Made by a program: the position numbers and the translations under genes. The notes under the pieces were generated by a model. That model was not told the DNA's origin, did not search any database, and worked only from the letters and a program-made list of their open reading frames with translations. This document shows, in pieces, positions 1 to 6,297 of a DNA stretch of 15,023 nt (position 1 is its first letter; every line of letters begins with the position of its first letter). Source of the DNA: Bacteroidales bacterium (GTDB taxonomy: Bacteria > Bacteroidota > Bacteroidia > Bacteroidales > P3); NCBI GenBank assembly GCA_017632095.1, contig JAGBSA010000270.1, positions 1 through 15,023 on the forward strand, in the 5' to 3' direction.

Positions 1-96
1 AAAAAATAAAGCGAAGAATGAAAATGTTTATTTTAGAAAGTGAAAATAATAAGGGCTGATTTTAGAAAATCAAATTGGAAATACTTAAAATAGAAT
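1..96. other. noncoding end of window
   Basis: This AT-rich stretch lies downstream of the minus-strand serpin-like gene. It contains two copies of the 9-mer TTTTAGAAA (31-39 and 60-68). The second lies inside a small hairpin, TGATTTT (57-63) facing AAAATCA (66-72). No run of T follows the hairpin on either strand, so a terminator is not supported. I see no gene. Confidence 0.5.
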
Positions 97-1119
97 CTAT
101 TTCACATAAGTTCCTTGTAAAAGAACCATGCGTGAATTGTTTTCTTTGATGATGAAAATGAAAGGTTTGTCAAAAACAATCGGTTCTCCATTGCCTGTAT
201 TTATGATTTTTTCGCCCAAAGTCTTCTGCATAGATTGCAGTAAGGCTTCATTGGGTTGACGAAATTTCAAATTGATATCCACAATGATATTAGACGGAGT
301 TGCAGAATCGGAGATAACGGCTTGCAGTGGAGGATATAGTCTTATGCTTTCGCAAAAATCCTCAAAAGCTGGAAATATTATCGTGGTATTTCTTTTTTCC
401 AATGATTCAATCAACTGAATGTATTTTCCCTCTGAAAGAGATGCTGCATAGTTTCGCCAAGATAATTGTAGAGGTGTAATCATCATAAGAGAGAAACTTC
501 CATTTCCAATAGGTATTTCTGCAACCAATTCCTTTTCTGTAAGTACGCAATTGAAATTTTCAGACAATGAGAAGAATTCTCTTTCTTGCGATAAGGTGTC
601 ATTAAGGAAAAATTTAAGGGATTTAGTTTTCAGTGCATCTTCATAAACAAGAGGAAACTCAAAACTTTGATTAAATTTCAGGCTATCTTTATTTTCGACA
701 CTTGCAACAAAGGATAAATTTATTGAAGAATCTATTGGAAGCACCAAATCTTCAATCTCGTTAAGTCTTTCGCACATTTGCACCGATGAGGTGTCGTTTA
801 TCGATGCAAAATCAGCAATGCGATTCAGATAATCTCTGTCATAATTGGACAAATACCAATCTCGATATAAGAATAAGGCAGAAAAGCCCATGTTGTTGCA
901 AGAAGAATCTTTGCTAAATGAGTTTCTGAATATATCAAATCCCAAACCGTTGGACATTCTTAATAAATCCACATATTCTCCAAAAGATATATCATTGTTA
1001 TTCTTAGATAAATCCGGTGCAGATATGGAAACCCCATAGAATTCTGTCTCATTGTTCTTGCCACACGAGAAAATGAAACAGCAACATATCAAAATGCTTA
1101 TAATTTTGGTGATTTTCAT
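97..1119 (-). CDS. serpin-like lipoprotein, strongly diverged
   Basis: This 340-residue protein begins with a lipoprotein signal (MKITKIISILICCCFIFSCG, lipid-modified Cys19), so it should be exported and membrane-anchored. The frame also opens with a TTG seven codons upstream, but the ATG at 1119 starts the signal peptide cleanly. The C-terminus FDKPFIFIIKENNSRMVLLQG fits the serpin signature (F-x-R/K-P-F-x-F-x-I ... L-x-x-G). Earlier, NGSFSLMMITPLQ resembles the serpin 'y-s-M-l-i-l-P' strand, TTIIFPAFED the 'v-x-l-P-k-F' strand, and NGLGFDIF the N-terminal 'F-a-f-d-L-y' helix. Length suits a slightly short serpin domain (usually about 370-400 residues). The stretch where the inhibitory hinge should lie reads NEALLQSMQKT. 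It lacks the run of small residues needed for loop insertion, so inhibitory activity is doubtful. It is divergent from recX. The family call rests on motif recognition only; an unrelated lipoprotein remains possible. Confidence 0.6.
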   Translation of the reverse strand: MKITKIISILICCCFIFSCGKNNETEFYGVSISAPDLSKNNNDISFGEYVDLLRMSNGLGFDIFRNSFSKDSSCNNMGFSALFLYRDWYLSNYDRDYLNRIADFASINDTSSVQMCERLNEIEDLVLPIDSSINLSFVASVENKDSLKFNQSFEFPLVYEDALKTKSLKFFLNDTLSQEREFFSLSENFNCVLTEKELVAEIPIGNGSFSLMMITPLQLSWRNYAASLSEGKYIQLIESLEKRNTTIIFPAFEDFCESIRLYPPLQAVISDSATPSNIIVDINLKFRQPNEALLQSMQKTLGEKIINTGNGEPIVFDKPFIFIIKENNSRMVLLQGTYVK

Positions 1120-1210
1120 TCCAATCAAATAAGGATTCAAATCCTCAACGAAAGAAAAGGCGAAAAATTACCTTAGAAAAGAAAAAATGTATTCAAAAAC
1201 TACATTCAGC

Positions 1211-1265
1211 GAAACGAAGTTTTAATTTTCTAAAACTTGAATCCAATTTTCTAAAACTTCGTTTC
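1211..1265. repeat. 14-bp inverted repeat with embedded 15-bp direct repeat
   Basis: GAAACGAAGTTTTA (1211-1224) is the exact reverse complement of TAAAACTTCGTTTC (1252-1265), giving a 14-bp stem with a 27-base loop. Independently, AATTTTCTAAAACTT occurs at 1224-1238 and again at 1245-1259, a 15-bp direct repeat with a 21-base period. The left arm can therefore pair with either the near copy (8 bp, AAGTTTTA with TAAAACTT at 1231-1238, 6-base loop) or the far copy (14 bp). There is no T-run typical of a terminator. Confidence 0.85.
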
Positions 1266-1331
1266 CGTAAACTGTTTCTTTGTTTTATTTTAATTTGTCT
1301 AAATATCGAGCAAAATATCATTTCTTCTCTT

Positions 1332-1339
1332 TATCTTTG
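1332..1339 (+). promoter_or_regulatory. -7 box of recX promoter
   Basis: TATCTTTG matches the Bacteroidota -7 consensus TAnnTTTG and lies 20 bases before the recX ATG. No TTG or TTTG is found at the usual 19-22 base distance upstream, so only the -7 element is supported. Transcription would start near 1346, leaving a very short leader. Confidence 0.55.
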
Positions 1340-1359
1340 CATCAAAATTCGTCTTATCA

Positions 1360-1833
1360 ATGTCGCAGAAAAGATTATATACATTCTCACAAGCCTTAGC
1401 CTATGCGAGGGAATATTGTGCCAAGGGGGAACATTGCCAAAGTGAAGTGAGAGAGAAATTGCGTTCGTATTATGTTCAGGAAGATGAAATAGACTCTTGT
1501 CTTGCTGAATTGATAATTGACGGTTTTATAAACGAACAACGCTATGCCGATTTGTTTGCTGTAAGTAAGTTTCATCAAAACAAATGGGGACGAATCAAAA
1601 TAAGAATGCACCTGAAAGCAAAAGAAATCTCAGAAATCTGCATAAAGAAAGCATTGAAATCAATAGATGAAGAAGAGTATATGAAGACTTTGGACAGTCT
1701 TTGCAAGAAAAAAATAGAGCAAACCCAAGAAGCAAATCCTCTTAAAAAGAAAGCCAAAGTTATCTCTTTTCTTGCCTCAAGGGGATTTGAGTTTGAGTGT
1801 ATTCAAATGTCACTGGAAAATAATATGTTATGA
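1360..1833 (+). CDS. recX: recombination regulator RecX
   Basis: RecX binds RecA and limits filament extension and recombinase activity in the cytoplasm. The 157-residue protein has the family's three-helix repeat pattern: an N-terminal AxxYAREYCAKGEHCQSEVREKL segment matching 'A-x-x-x-L-x-x-R-x-x-S-x-x-E-l-r-x-K-L', then LAELIIDGFINEQRYADLF ('l-x-x-l-x-x-x-g-l-l-D-D-x-r-y-A'), then a WGRIKIRMHLKAKEIS segment ('G-x-x-r-I-x-x-e-L-x-x-K-G'). Length is typical (about 150-160). The gene follows a -7 box directly, and its TGA overlaps the ATG of the deacetylase gene by four bases (ATGA), which implies translational coupling. No recA gene is nearby. Confidence 0.9.
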   Translation: MSQKRLYTFSQALAYAREYCAKGEHCQSEVREKLRSYYVQEDEIDSCLAELIIDGFINEQRYADLFAVSKFHQNKWGRIKIRMHLKAKEISEICIKKALKSIDEEEYMKTLDSLCKKKIEQTQEANPLKKKAKVISFLASRGFEFECIQMSLENNML

Positions 1834-2441
1834 TTTCGAGAATCCCAAAGTTCCTAAGACTGATTGCAGGTAAAGAATGTGAGTTCCATATTCCCACTAA
1901 GGAAAAGATAATCTACCTTACGTTTGACGATGGTCCCGTTCCCGAGGTAACGCCTAAGGTTTTGGATATATTGAAACGCCACAATGCCAAAGCAACATTC
2001 TTTTGTGTCGGGGATAATATTAGGAAATACCCTGAACTTTACAAAATACTCTTAGACGAAGGACACAATGTGGGCAATCATACGATGCATCATTTACAAG
2101 GACTTAAAACAAGTTTTTCTGATTATATGAAAGACGTTGAGCAAAGTGCGGAATTATGCTCTTCAAACTTGTTTCGCCCACCTTATGGTAGGATTTCAAA
2201 ACGACAAAAGCAAGAATTGTTGAAGCGAAACTTCAGATTGATATTTTGGAGCGTGATAAGCTTCGATTATAGCAAAAAAATCTCCCAAGAGAAGTGTCTT
2301 AAAAATTCATTAAAACTTCACTCGGGAGATATTATCCTTTTTCACGACAGTCTGAAAGCCGAGAAAAATATGCTATATGCACTTGAACGAGTCCTATTGT
2401 TTTATTCTGAAAAAGGCTTTCGTTTTTGTGCAATTCGCTAA
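1830..2441 (+). CDS. polysaccharide deacetylase, NodB domain (CE4)
   Basis: A 203-residue carbohydrate esterase family 4 protein, made up almost entirely of the NodB homology domain. These enzymes remove N- or O-acetyl groups from sugars such as peptidoglycan GlcNAc or MurNAc. Visible motifs in order: TFDDGP (31-36; catalytic base and first metal Asp), HTMHH (84-88; metal-binding His84 and His88), RPPYG (116-120), FWSVISFDY around Trp140-Asp146, and the catalytic-His motif SGDIILFHDS with His172. All metal and catalytic residues are present. In motif 4 an Ile replaces the first Asp of the usual W-x-V-D-x-x-D-W, while Asp146 is kept. There is no signal peptide or clear membrane segment; the hydrophobic N-terminus IPKFLRLI is short. 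It is coupled to recX by the ATGA overlap and convergent with the next gene at six bases. The substrate cannot be told from sequence. Confidence 0.9.
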   Translation: MISRIPKFLRLIAGKECEFHIPTKEKIIYLTFDDGPVPEVTPKVLDILKRHNAKATFFCVGDNIRKYPELYKILLDEGHNVGNHTMHHLQGLKTSFSDYMKDVEQSAELCSSNLFRPPYGRISKRQKQELLKRNFRLIFWSVISFDYSKKISQEKCLKNSLKLHSGDIILFHDSLKAEKNMLYALERVLLFYSEKGFRFCAIR

Positions 2442-2447
2442 AGGCGA

Positions 2448-2810
2448 TTATTCTGCGACCAATACTTCTTTGATTACAACCTCGTTATATTTCAAACGAA
2501 CAGTACTTTTTCCTCTGCGAACCAATGGCTCATCGCCGTAAGCAACATCAACTCCGAAGATAGCCTCATTGTCAAAGAAGAAATAGGCTTCTCCATTTGC
2601 ATCAGAAACTCCTGTTCTGCGAATGCTGCCTGACTCTTGTGAAATAGTTATTCTTGCATTCGACAATCTTTGTGTAGGATTGGTTGCATCTTTAACAACA
2701 ATGGTAAGACCGCAACCGTCGATTTCATCTTCCCCACAGCTGATAAATAGCGGAGATACAAGCACTACCGCCAATGCCATCAAAAAAAATATTCTTACTT
2801 TCTTCATCAT
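2448..2810 (-). CDS. small lipoprotein, transthyretin-like fold
   Basis: This 120-residue protein starts MMKKVRIFFLMALAVVLV and has lipobox LFISC with Cys25, so it should be an exported lipoprotein. Two adjacent ATG codons (2810, 2807) are equally possible starts. The reading frame is open far upstream, but that part overlaps the opposite gene and carries no export signal, so it is rejected. The mature part is beta-rich, with a 'LTIVVKDATNP ... LSNARITI ... TGVSDANGEAYF' pattern. This resembles the carboxypeptidase-regulatory/transthyretin-like domain ('V-x-D ... l-x-g-A-x-V-x-l ... t-d-x-x-G-x-a-x-F'). Two Cys residues (lipid Cys25 and CGL at 32) occur near the N-terminus. Function unknown; related small lipoproteins are common in Bacteroidota. 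It lies divergent from the prolyl isomerase gene and convergent with the deacetylase gene. Confidence 0.75.
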   Translation of the reverse strand: MMKKVRIFFLMALAVVLVSPLFISCGEDEIDGCGLTIVVKDATNPTQRLSNARITISQESGSIRRTGVSDANGEAYFFFDNEAIFGVDVAYGDEPLVRRGKSTVRLKYNEVVIKEVLVAE

Positions 2811-2858
2811 AACGGTTTTTTTTTGTAATATTGCGTTTTCAATTAAAAGAATAATTTG

Positions 2859-2890
2859 CAAAACTAAGAAAAAAAAACGTATGAGTACAA
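2859..2890 (-). promoter_or_regulatory. probable promoter of the small lipoprotein gene
   Basis: Read on the minus strand, TAGTTTTG (2866-2859) fits the -7 consensus TAnnTTTG exactly. A TTG at 2890-2888 lies 21 bases upstream of it and could be the -33 element. The start would be near 2852, giving a leader of about 40 bases. The -33 part lies inside the first codons of the divergent prolyl isomerase gene. Confidence 0.4.
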
Positions 2891-3594
2891 GAAAAAATTT
2901 ATTTTTAAGTCTTTTTGTTGGACTTTTAGCAATAGGCTGTTCTGATAAAGTGGCAAATAAGAGTACGGTAAGCGAAGAAAAACCAGAGGAAACAAAACAA
3001 AAAAACACTATGATAGTAATCAGTACTGATTTAGGGGAAATGAAAGCGATTCTATACAATGAAACGCCCCAACACAAAGAAAATTTCATCAAATTAATTA
3101 AGGAAGGATACTTCGATGGTACGCTTTTCCATAGAGTGATTGACGGATTCATGATACAAGGAGGAGATCCTGACTCTAAAACTGCAAAACCTGGTCAAAT
3201 GTTAGGACAAGGCGGTCCGGGATATACAGTTCCTGCGGAATTCAGACAAGAACTTATACACAAGAAAGGAGCATTGGCTGCAGCAAGAATGGGAGACCAA
3301 ATGAACCCTCAAAAAGCCTCTTCCGGCAGTCAGTTTTATATCGCACAGGGAAAGAAGTATACTGCAAACGAATTGAATATTCTTAGCAGCAGAATGGGAA
3401 AAGCATTCAACCAAACTCAAATTGACACATACACAACAGTGGGTGGCGTTCCGTTCTTAGACTACGAATATACCGTATTTGGCGAAGTGATAGAAGGATT
3501 GGAGGTAATAGACAAAATAGCTAAGGTTCAAAAAGACAGATACGACCGTCCGACACAGGATATCAAGATGACAATCAAAATTATCGAAGAATAA
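2881..3594 (+). CDS. lipoprotein peptidyl-prolyl cis-trans isomerase, cyclophilin type
   Basis: A 237-residue exported lipoprotein (lipobox LAIGC, Cys20) with a low-complexity linker rich in Lys, Glu and Ser (21-43). The cyclophilin domain runs from about 44 to the end. It catalyses cis-trans isomerisation of X-Pro bonds and is expected to help fold envelope proteins. Active-site motifs: [14 protein letters not shown] (83-96) with catalytic Arg85 and Gln93, and SSGSQFYIA (147-155) with Gln151-Phe152. A loop of about 40 residues (157-196, with [13 protein letters not shown]) precedes the [15 protein letters not shown] segment and is longer than in minimal bacterial cyclophilins. The ATG at 2881 is chosen because it starts the signal peptide; the open frame upstream overlaps the divergent gene. 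pheS follows after ten bases, so the two are probably co-transcribed. Confidence 0.92.
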   Translation: MSTRKNLFLSLFVGLLAIGCSDKVANKSTVSEEKPEETKQKNTMIVISTDLGEMKAILYNETPQHKENFIKLIKEGYFDGTLFHRVIDGFMIQGGDPDSKTAKPGQMLGQGGPGYTVPAEFRQELIHKKGALAAARMGDQMNPQKASSGSQFYIAQGKKYTANELNILSSRMGKAFNQTQIDTYTTVGGVPFLDYEYTVFGEVIEGLEVIDKIAKVQKDRYDRPTQDIKMTIKIIEE

Positions 3595-3604
3595 ATTATC
3601 TGCT

Positions 3605-4636
3605 ATGAAGCAAAGAATCAAACAATCCATTGAAAACCTTAAGCAATTAAGTGTAAACACACTGGAGGAACTTGAACAGCTGAGAATACAATACCTTGGT
3701 AAGAAGGGTGTATTGAATGATCTGTTCGCTCAATTCAAGACTGTGCCCAATGAAGAAAAGAGAGAAATGGGCTCATTGTTGAATGAGTTAAAGACAGCGG
3801 TGCAAACAAAAATCGAAACCTTGAGAGATGCTCTTGAAGCAAAGATAGAGAGTAAGATAACGATAGATGACTTGACCAAACCTGCATATTTGGAAACCTT
3901 AGGCTCAAGACACCCAATCTCTTTGGTGAGAAACGAAATTACAAACATATTTGCACAAATCGGATACACAGTTGAAGAAGGCCCAGAGATAGAAGACGAT
4001 TGGCATGTCTTTTCTGCGTTGAACTTTCCGCCAGAACACCCTGCTAGAGATATGCAAGACACATTCTTTATCGAGAATAGAGAAGACGGAAACAACACAG
4101 TGCTTCGTACACACACCTCTTCAGTGCAAGTACGCACCATGGAGAAGCAGCAACCTCCGATAAGGATAATCGCACCCGGCAGAGTATTTCGTAATGAGGC
4201 TATTTCGGCAAGAGCGCATTGTATATTCCATCAAATAGAAGGACTTTACATCGACAAGAACGTATCATTTGCCGACTTGAAACAAAGTTTGTATTATTTC
4301 GCAAAAGAAATGTTCGGAGCAGAAACTCAAATCAGATTGCGACCATCTTATTTCCCATTCACAGAACCAAGTGCAGAAATGGACGTATCTTGCAATCTGT
4401 GTGGCGGAAAAGGATGTAACGTCTGCAAAGGCACAGGTTGGTTAGAGATAATGGGCTGTGGAATGGTTGATCCAAACGTTTTAGAAGCTTCAGGCATAGA
4501 TTCTACAATCTATTCGGGCTTTGCTTTCGGTATGGGCGTGGAACGAATCGCTATGTTGAAATATGGAGTAAACGATTTGAGAATGTACTTCGAAAACGAC
4601 GTGAGATTCCTAAACCAATTCAAGACATTCATTTAG
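3605..4636 (+). CDS. pheS: phenylalanine--tRNA ligase alpha subunit
   Basis: The 343-residue catalytic subunit of class II PheRS charges tRNA-Phe as an alpha2-beta2 enzyme. An N-terminal helical coiled-coil (about 1-85) that contacts tRNA is followed by the catalytic core. Recognisable parts: [12 protein letters not shown] (168-179), the motif 2 region [20 protein letters not shown] (193-212), and motif 3 [14 protein letters not shown] (305-318). Between the last two lies a CxxC-x4-CxxC cluster (Cys263, 266, 271, 274), a zinc-ribbon-like insert found in many bacterial PheS proteins. Length is typical (about 340). pheT is not next to it. The partner beta subunit must be elsewhere, as is common in Bacteroidota. 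The upstream cyclophilin gene is ten bases away, and a strong hairpin terminator follows. Confidence 0.96.
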   Translation: MKQRIKQSIENLKQLSVNTLEELEQLRIQYLGKKGVLNDLFAQFKTVPNEEKREMGSLLNELKTAVQTKIETLRDALEAKIESKITIDDLTKPAYLETLGSRHPISLVRNEITNIFAQIGYTVEEGPEIEDDWHVFSALNFPPEHPARDMQDTFFIENREDGNNTVLRTHTSSVQVRTMEKQQPPIRIIAPGRVFRNEAISARAHCIFHQIEGLYIDKNVSFADLKQSLYYFAKEMFGAETQIRLRPSYFPFTEPSAEMDVSCNLCGGKGCNVCKGTGWLEIMGCGMVDPNVLEASGIDSTIYSGFAFGMGVERIAMLKYGVNDLRMYFENDVRFLNQFKTFI

Positions 4637-4655
4637 TAAATTAACGAATAAAAAC

Positions 4656-4687
4656 AAGGGAAGGGTCGAAAGGCTCTTCCTTTTCTT
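4656..4687 (+). terminator. intrinsic terminator after pheS
   Basis: GGAAGGGTC (4659-4667) pairs with GGCTCTTCC (4672-4680) through nine pairs, two of them G-U, closed by a GAAA tetraloop. The stem is followed by TTTTCTTT. A-rich bases before the stem could pair with the T-run. The hairpin ends only 12 bases before the folB ATG. Confidence 0.8.
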
Positions 4688-4692
4688 TGTAT

Positions 4693-5052
4693 ATGGCAAG
4701 AATAACTATCGATAATATGAAATTTTACGCCTTTCACGGCTGCTTTGCCGAAGAAAGTGCAATAGGAACTAACTTTTCAGTAGATTGTGAATTTGATTGC
4801 GATACACAAAAAGCAGAACAAAGCGACAATATCGAAGACACGGTAAGCTACTTGGACGTTTACCAAGTCATAAAGCAACAAATGGAAATTCCATCACACC
4901 TATTGGAACACGTAGCTCGCAGAATAATAAACGCAATGTTCGACAAATTTCCACAAATCGACTATTGCAAAATCAGAGTTCACAAACTAAACCCACCATT
5001 AGGCGGACAAATGCACGGAGTTAGCGTTTGTCTTGAGTCGAATCGCTCTTAG
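4693..5052 (+). CDS. folB: dihydroneopterin aldolase
   Basis: A 119-residue FolB, which cleaves 7,8-dihydroneopterin to 6-hydroxymethyl-dihydropterin and glycolaldehyde in folate synthesis. It shows FYAFHGCFAEE (11-21) with catalytic Glu21, DTVSYLDVYQVI (49-60) with the conserved Tyr53, LLEHVARRI (70-78), which binds the pterin through the Glu, and VHKLNPPLGG (96-105) with catalytic Lys98. The size is typical for the family (about 120). The ATG at 4693 fits the usual MA-x-I-x-I start better than the TTG two codons upstream. The gene sits right behind the pheS terminator and I find no -7 box between, so how it is transcribed is unclear. Its 3' end overlaps the convergent exosortase gene by 32 bases. 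No other folate gene is in view. Confidence 0.93.
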   Translation: MARITIDNMKFYAFHGCFAEESAIGTNFSVDCEFDCDTQKAEQSDNIEDTVSYLDVYQVIKQQMEIPSHLLEHVARRIINAMFDKFPQIDYCKIRVHKLNPPLGGQMHGVSVCLESNRS

Positions 5053-5638
5053 GCTTAGAGCTACCGAAGAACAAAACCCACACAATCCAAAGTAGGAAAA
5101 TTACAACATACATTATAGGTCTTGCAACCCAATCATGGTAGAACTGAAAGTTCTCCGGGTTGTGAGCAAATAAGGTTGTAAGCAAATAAATCCTCACAAT
5201 ATTTACAAGAATCAAAACTACACAGCCGCCAAAGAAGTACGGAATCTTTTTCCACCAACAACCCGTACACAGAAGCAGTATAAGAAAGAACTGCAACAAC
5301 TGTTTTACGGCAGAGCAATCGTGAATTATATTCATAACAGCATAAATTTCCACGCCCGATTGAGGATTGGAGCGGAAGAAATAAAAACACATATTCTCAC
5401 AATAGAAATTCAAATCGCAGAAACTCTCAAGAAGAAAACGACTGCCCTCAAAAGCAATCAAGGTAAAGAAGTCAAACACCTGCTTAGTCCAAGGACCGAA
5501 AAGCCAAGAGTCCATATTCGCATTCCAATACAAGAAATGGAAAACCACACTTGCAACACTCAAAGCAGCAAAGTTTTTTATCAACTTCCTATTATTGGCA
5601 TTTGCCCACACTCTAAGCAAGATTTCTTTCGTTTTCAT
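5021..5638 (-). CDS. exosortase/archaeosortase family protein
   Basis: A 205-residue multi-pass membrane protein. Hydrophobic segments lie near 24-39, 54-70, 111-126, 133-156 and 174-191. It carries the transpeptidase-like catalytic triad of exosortases: Cys108 in HDCSAVKQ (most family members read C-S-G), Arg149 in NIVRIYLL, and His168 in FYHDWVARP. Exosortases cleave and probably re-ligate C-terminal sorting signals (PEP-CTERM-like) of exported proteins at the inner membrane. Bacteroidota have small stand-alone variants of this length, such as the XrtF group; I cannot assign the subfamily. The ATG at 5638 is chosen over upstream non-ATG starts because a strong -7 box lies directly before it. 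The C-terminal tail is polar and charged (SSKPKSDSTQDKR). No target protein with a tripartite sorting tail is visible in the window. The gene stands alone and converges on folB with overlap. Confidence 0.85.
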   Translation of the reverse strand: MKTKEILLRVWANANNRKLIKNFAALSVASVVFHFLYWNANMDSWLFGPWTKQVFDFFTLIAFEGSRFLLESFCDLNFYCENMCFYFFRSNPQSGVEIYAVMNIIHDCSAVKQLLQFFLILLLCTGCWWKKIPYFFGGCVVLILVNIVRIYLLTTLFAHNPENFQFYHDWVARPIMYVVIFLLWIVWVLFFGSSKPKSDSTQDKR

Positions 5639-5642
5639 GCCG

Positions 5643-5669
5643 CAAAGATACGCAAAAACCAAAAAACAA
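5643..5669 (-). promoter_or_regulatory. promoter of the exosortase gene
   Basis: On the minus strand TATCTTTG (5650-5643) matches the -7 consensus exactly. A TTG at 5669-5667 is 16 bases upstream, a little short for a -33 element. The box ends only four bases before the ATG, so the mRNA would be leaderless or nearly so. Confidence 0.55.
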
Positions 5670-5779
5670 CATAAGCAAAGCAAATTTCAGTCTTTCAAAA
5701 CTTGAATTCACTAAAACCTTTCTTGATTTTAGAATGCTCCAAATAAGGTTTTATAAAAATAAATCTTTGTTTGAAAATC

Positions 5780-5818
5780 GTCCAACAGCCTTGGACTATG
5801 TCTCCAACGCCTTTGGAC
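5780..5818. repeat. tandem pair of similar short hairpins
   Basis: GTCCAACAGCCTTGGAC (5780-5796) forms a 6-bp stem (GTCCAA/TTGGAC). TCCAACGCCTTTGGAC (5803-5818) forms a 5-bp stem (TCCAA/TTGGA). The two share the core CCAAC-x-GCC-TTTGGAC apart from one inserted and one missing base, so they look like diverged copies of one unit with a period of about 22 bases. No T-run follows. Confidence 0.6.
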
Positions 5819-6156
5819 GAATCTCAAAGTTCGTTTCAAAATAATATGAGCAGATTTGAGAGATGTAATGAAAGGAATGGAAATGCTTTTTAGAAAGAAA
5901 AAAGTTTGGCTAAACTTCGAAAGGTCTTGTTGATTCTTGCAATCACTTATTTTGAAATTAAGTCAAAAAAATGCAAATAAAATAAAATTTTATAAAAACC
6001 TTGAAATCAGAATAGTATAACAAAAAGATAGCCTTTTGAGTCTCGAATTTAGGCGTTCGAAAGCCTTGAAAAAATCTCATTCGTATGATAATATATACGG
6101 GCATTTAATTTGTGTGTCTCGAAAAGAGGAAAAACTAACATAAAATTTTATATAGC

Positions 6157-6297
6157 ATGAATGAATTTAGAAAAGAACTTAAGAAATCTTTGGAGTGGTG
6201 TTTCAGAGGTGTTAAATCCGTATCGTGAAGTCTCGATGGAGAGCGTATAGTCTGCAGTGCGTTTTGTGGAAGCGTAAAGATTTGGAAAGTAAATTAA
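6157..6297 (+). pseudogene. decayed single WD40-repeat fragment
   Basis: Reading from the ATG at 6157, a 23-residue peptide ends in ...FRGVKSVS at a TGA (6226-6228). The same frame continues SLDGERIVCSAF, then CGSVKIWKVN, to a TAA at 6295-6297. Joined across the stop, this follows the WD40 repeat pattern: L-E-x-h ... V-x-S-V-s-(W)-S-p-D-G-x-x-I-V-s-x-s ... g-s-V-K-I-W-x-V. The TGA stands exactly where many WD40 repeats have Trp (TGG), one base different. There is no further repeat before or after, and an in-frame TAA sits upstream at 6136-6138. I infer a remnant of a lost WD40-repeat gene. Chance resemblance is possible but the match over the second half is close. Confidence 0.5.

Larger units (their letters stand above)
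1141..1359. other. intergenic region between divergent genes
   Basis: About 240 bases separate the serpin-like gene from recX. The region contains an inverted repeat with an embedded direct repeat (1211-1265) and a Bacteroidota -7 box for recX (1332-1339). No convincing promoter for the minus-strand gene was found: TAGTTTTTG, read on the minus strand at 1202-1194, has one base too many in its spacer. There is no open frame of note. Confidence 0.6.

Noticed and set aside
57..72. Hairpin as terminator of the serpin-like gene
   Set aside because: The stem is short and AT-only apart from one pair, with no T-run on the minus strand after it.
845..1039. 64-codon plus-strand open frame inside the serpin-like gene
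   Set aside because: It is a shadow frame with no family resemblance, and the minus-strand frame carries a signal peptide and family motifs.
2623..2880. N-terminal extension of the prolyl isomerase gene
   Set aside because: It is antisense to the small lipoprotein gene. The signal peptide with lipobox starts at the ATG at 2881.
2811..3152. N-terminal extension of the small lipoprotein gene on the minus strand
   Set aside because: It overlaps the prolyl isomerase coding region, and the lipoprotein signal begins only at 2810.
5321..5674. 117-codon plus-strand open frame opposite the exosortase gene
   Set aside because: It is low-complexity and Lys/Thr-rich, with no family match. The exosortase frame has membrane segments and a full catalytic triad.
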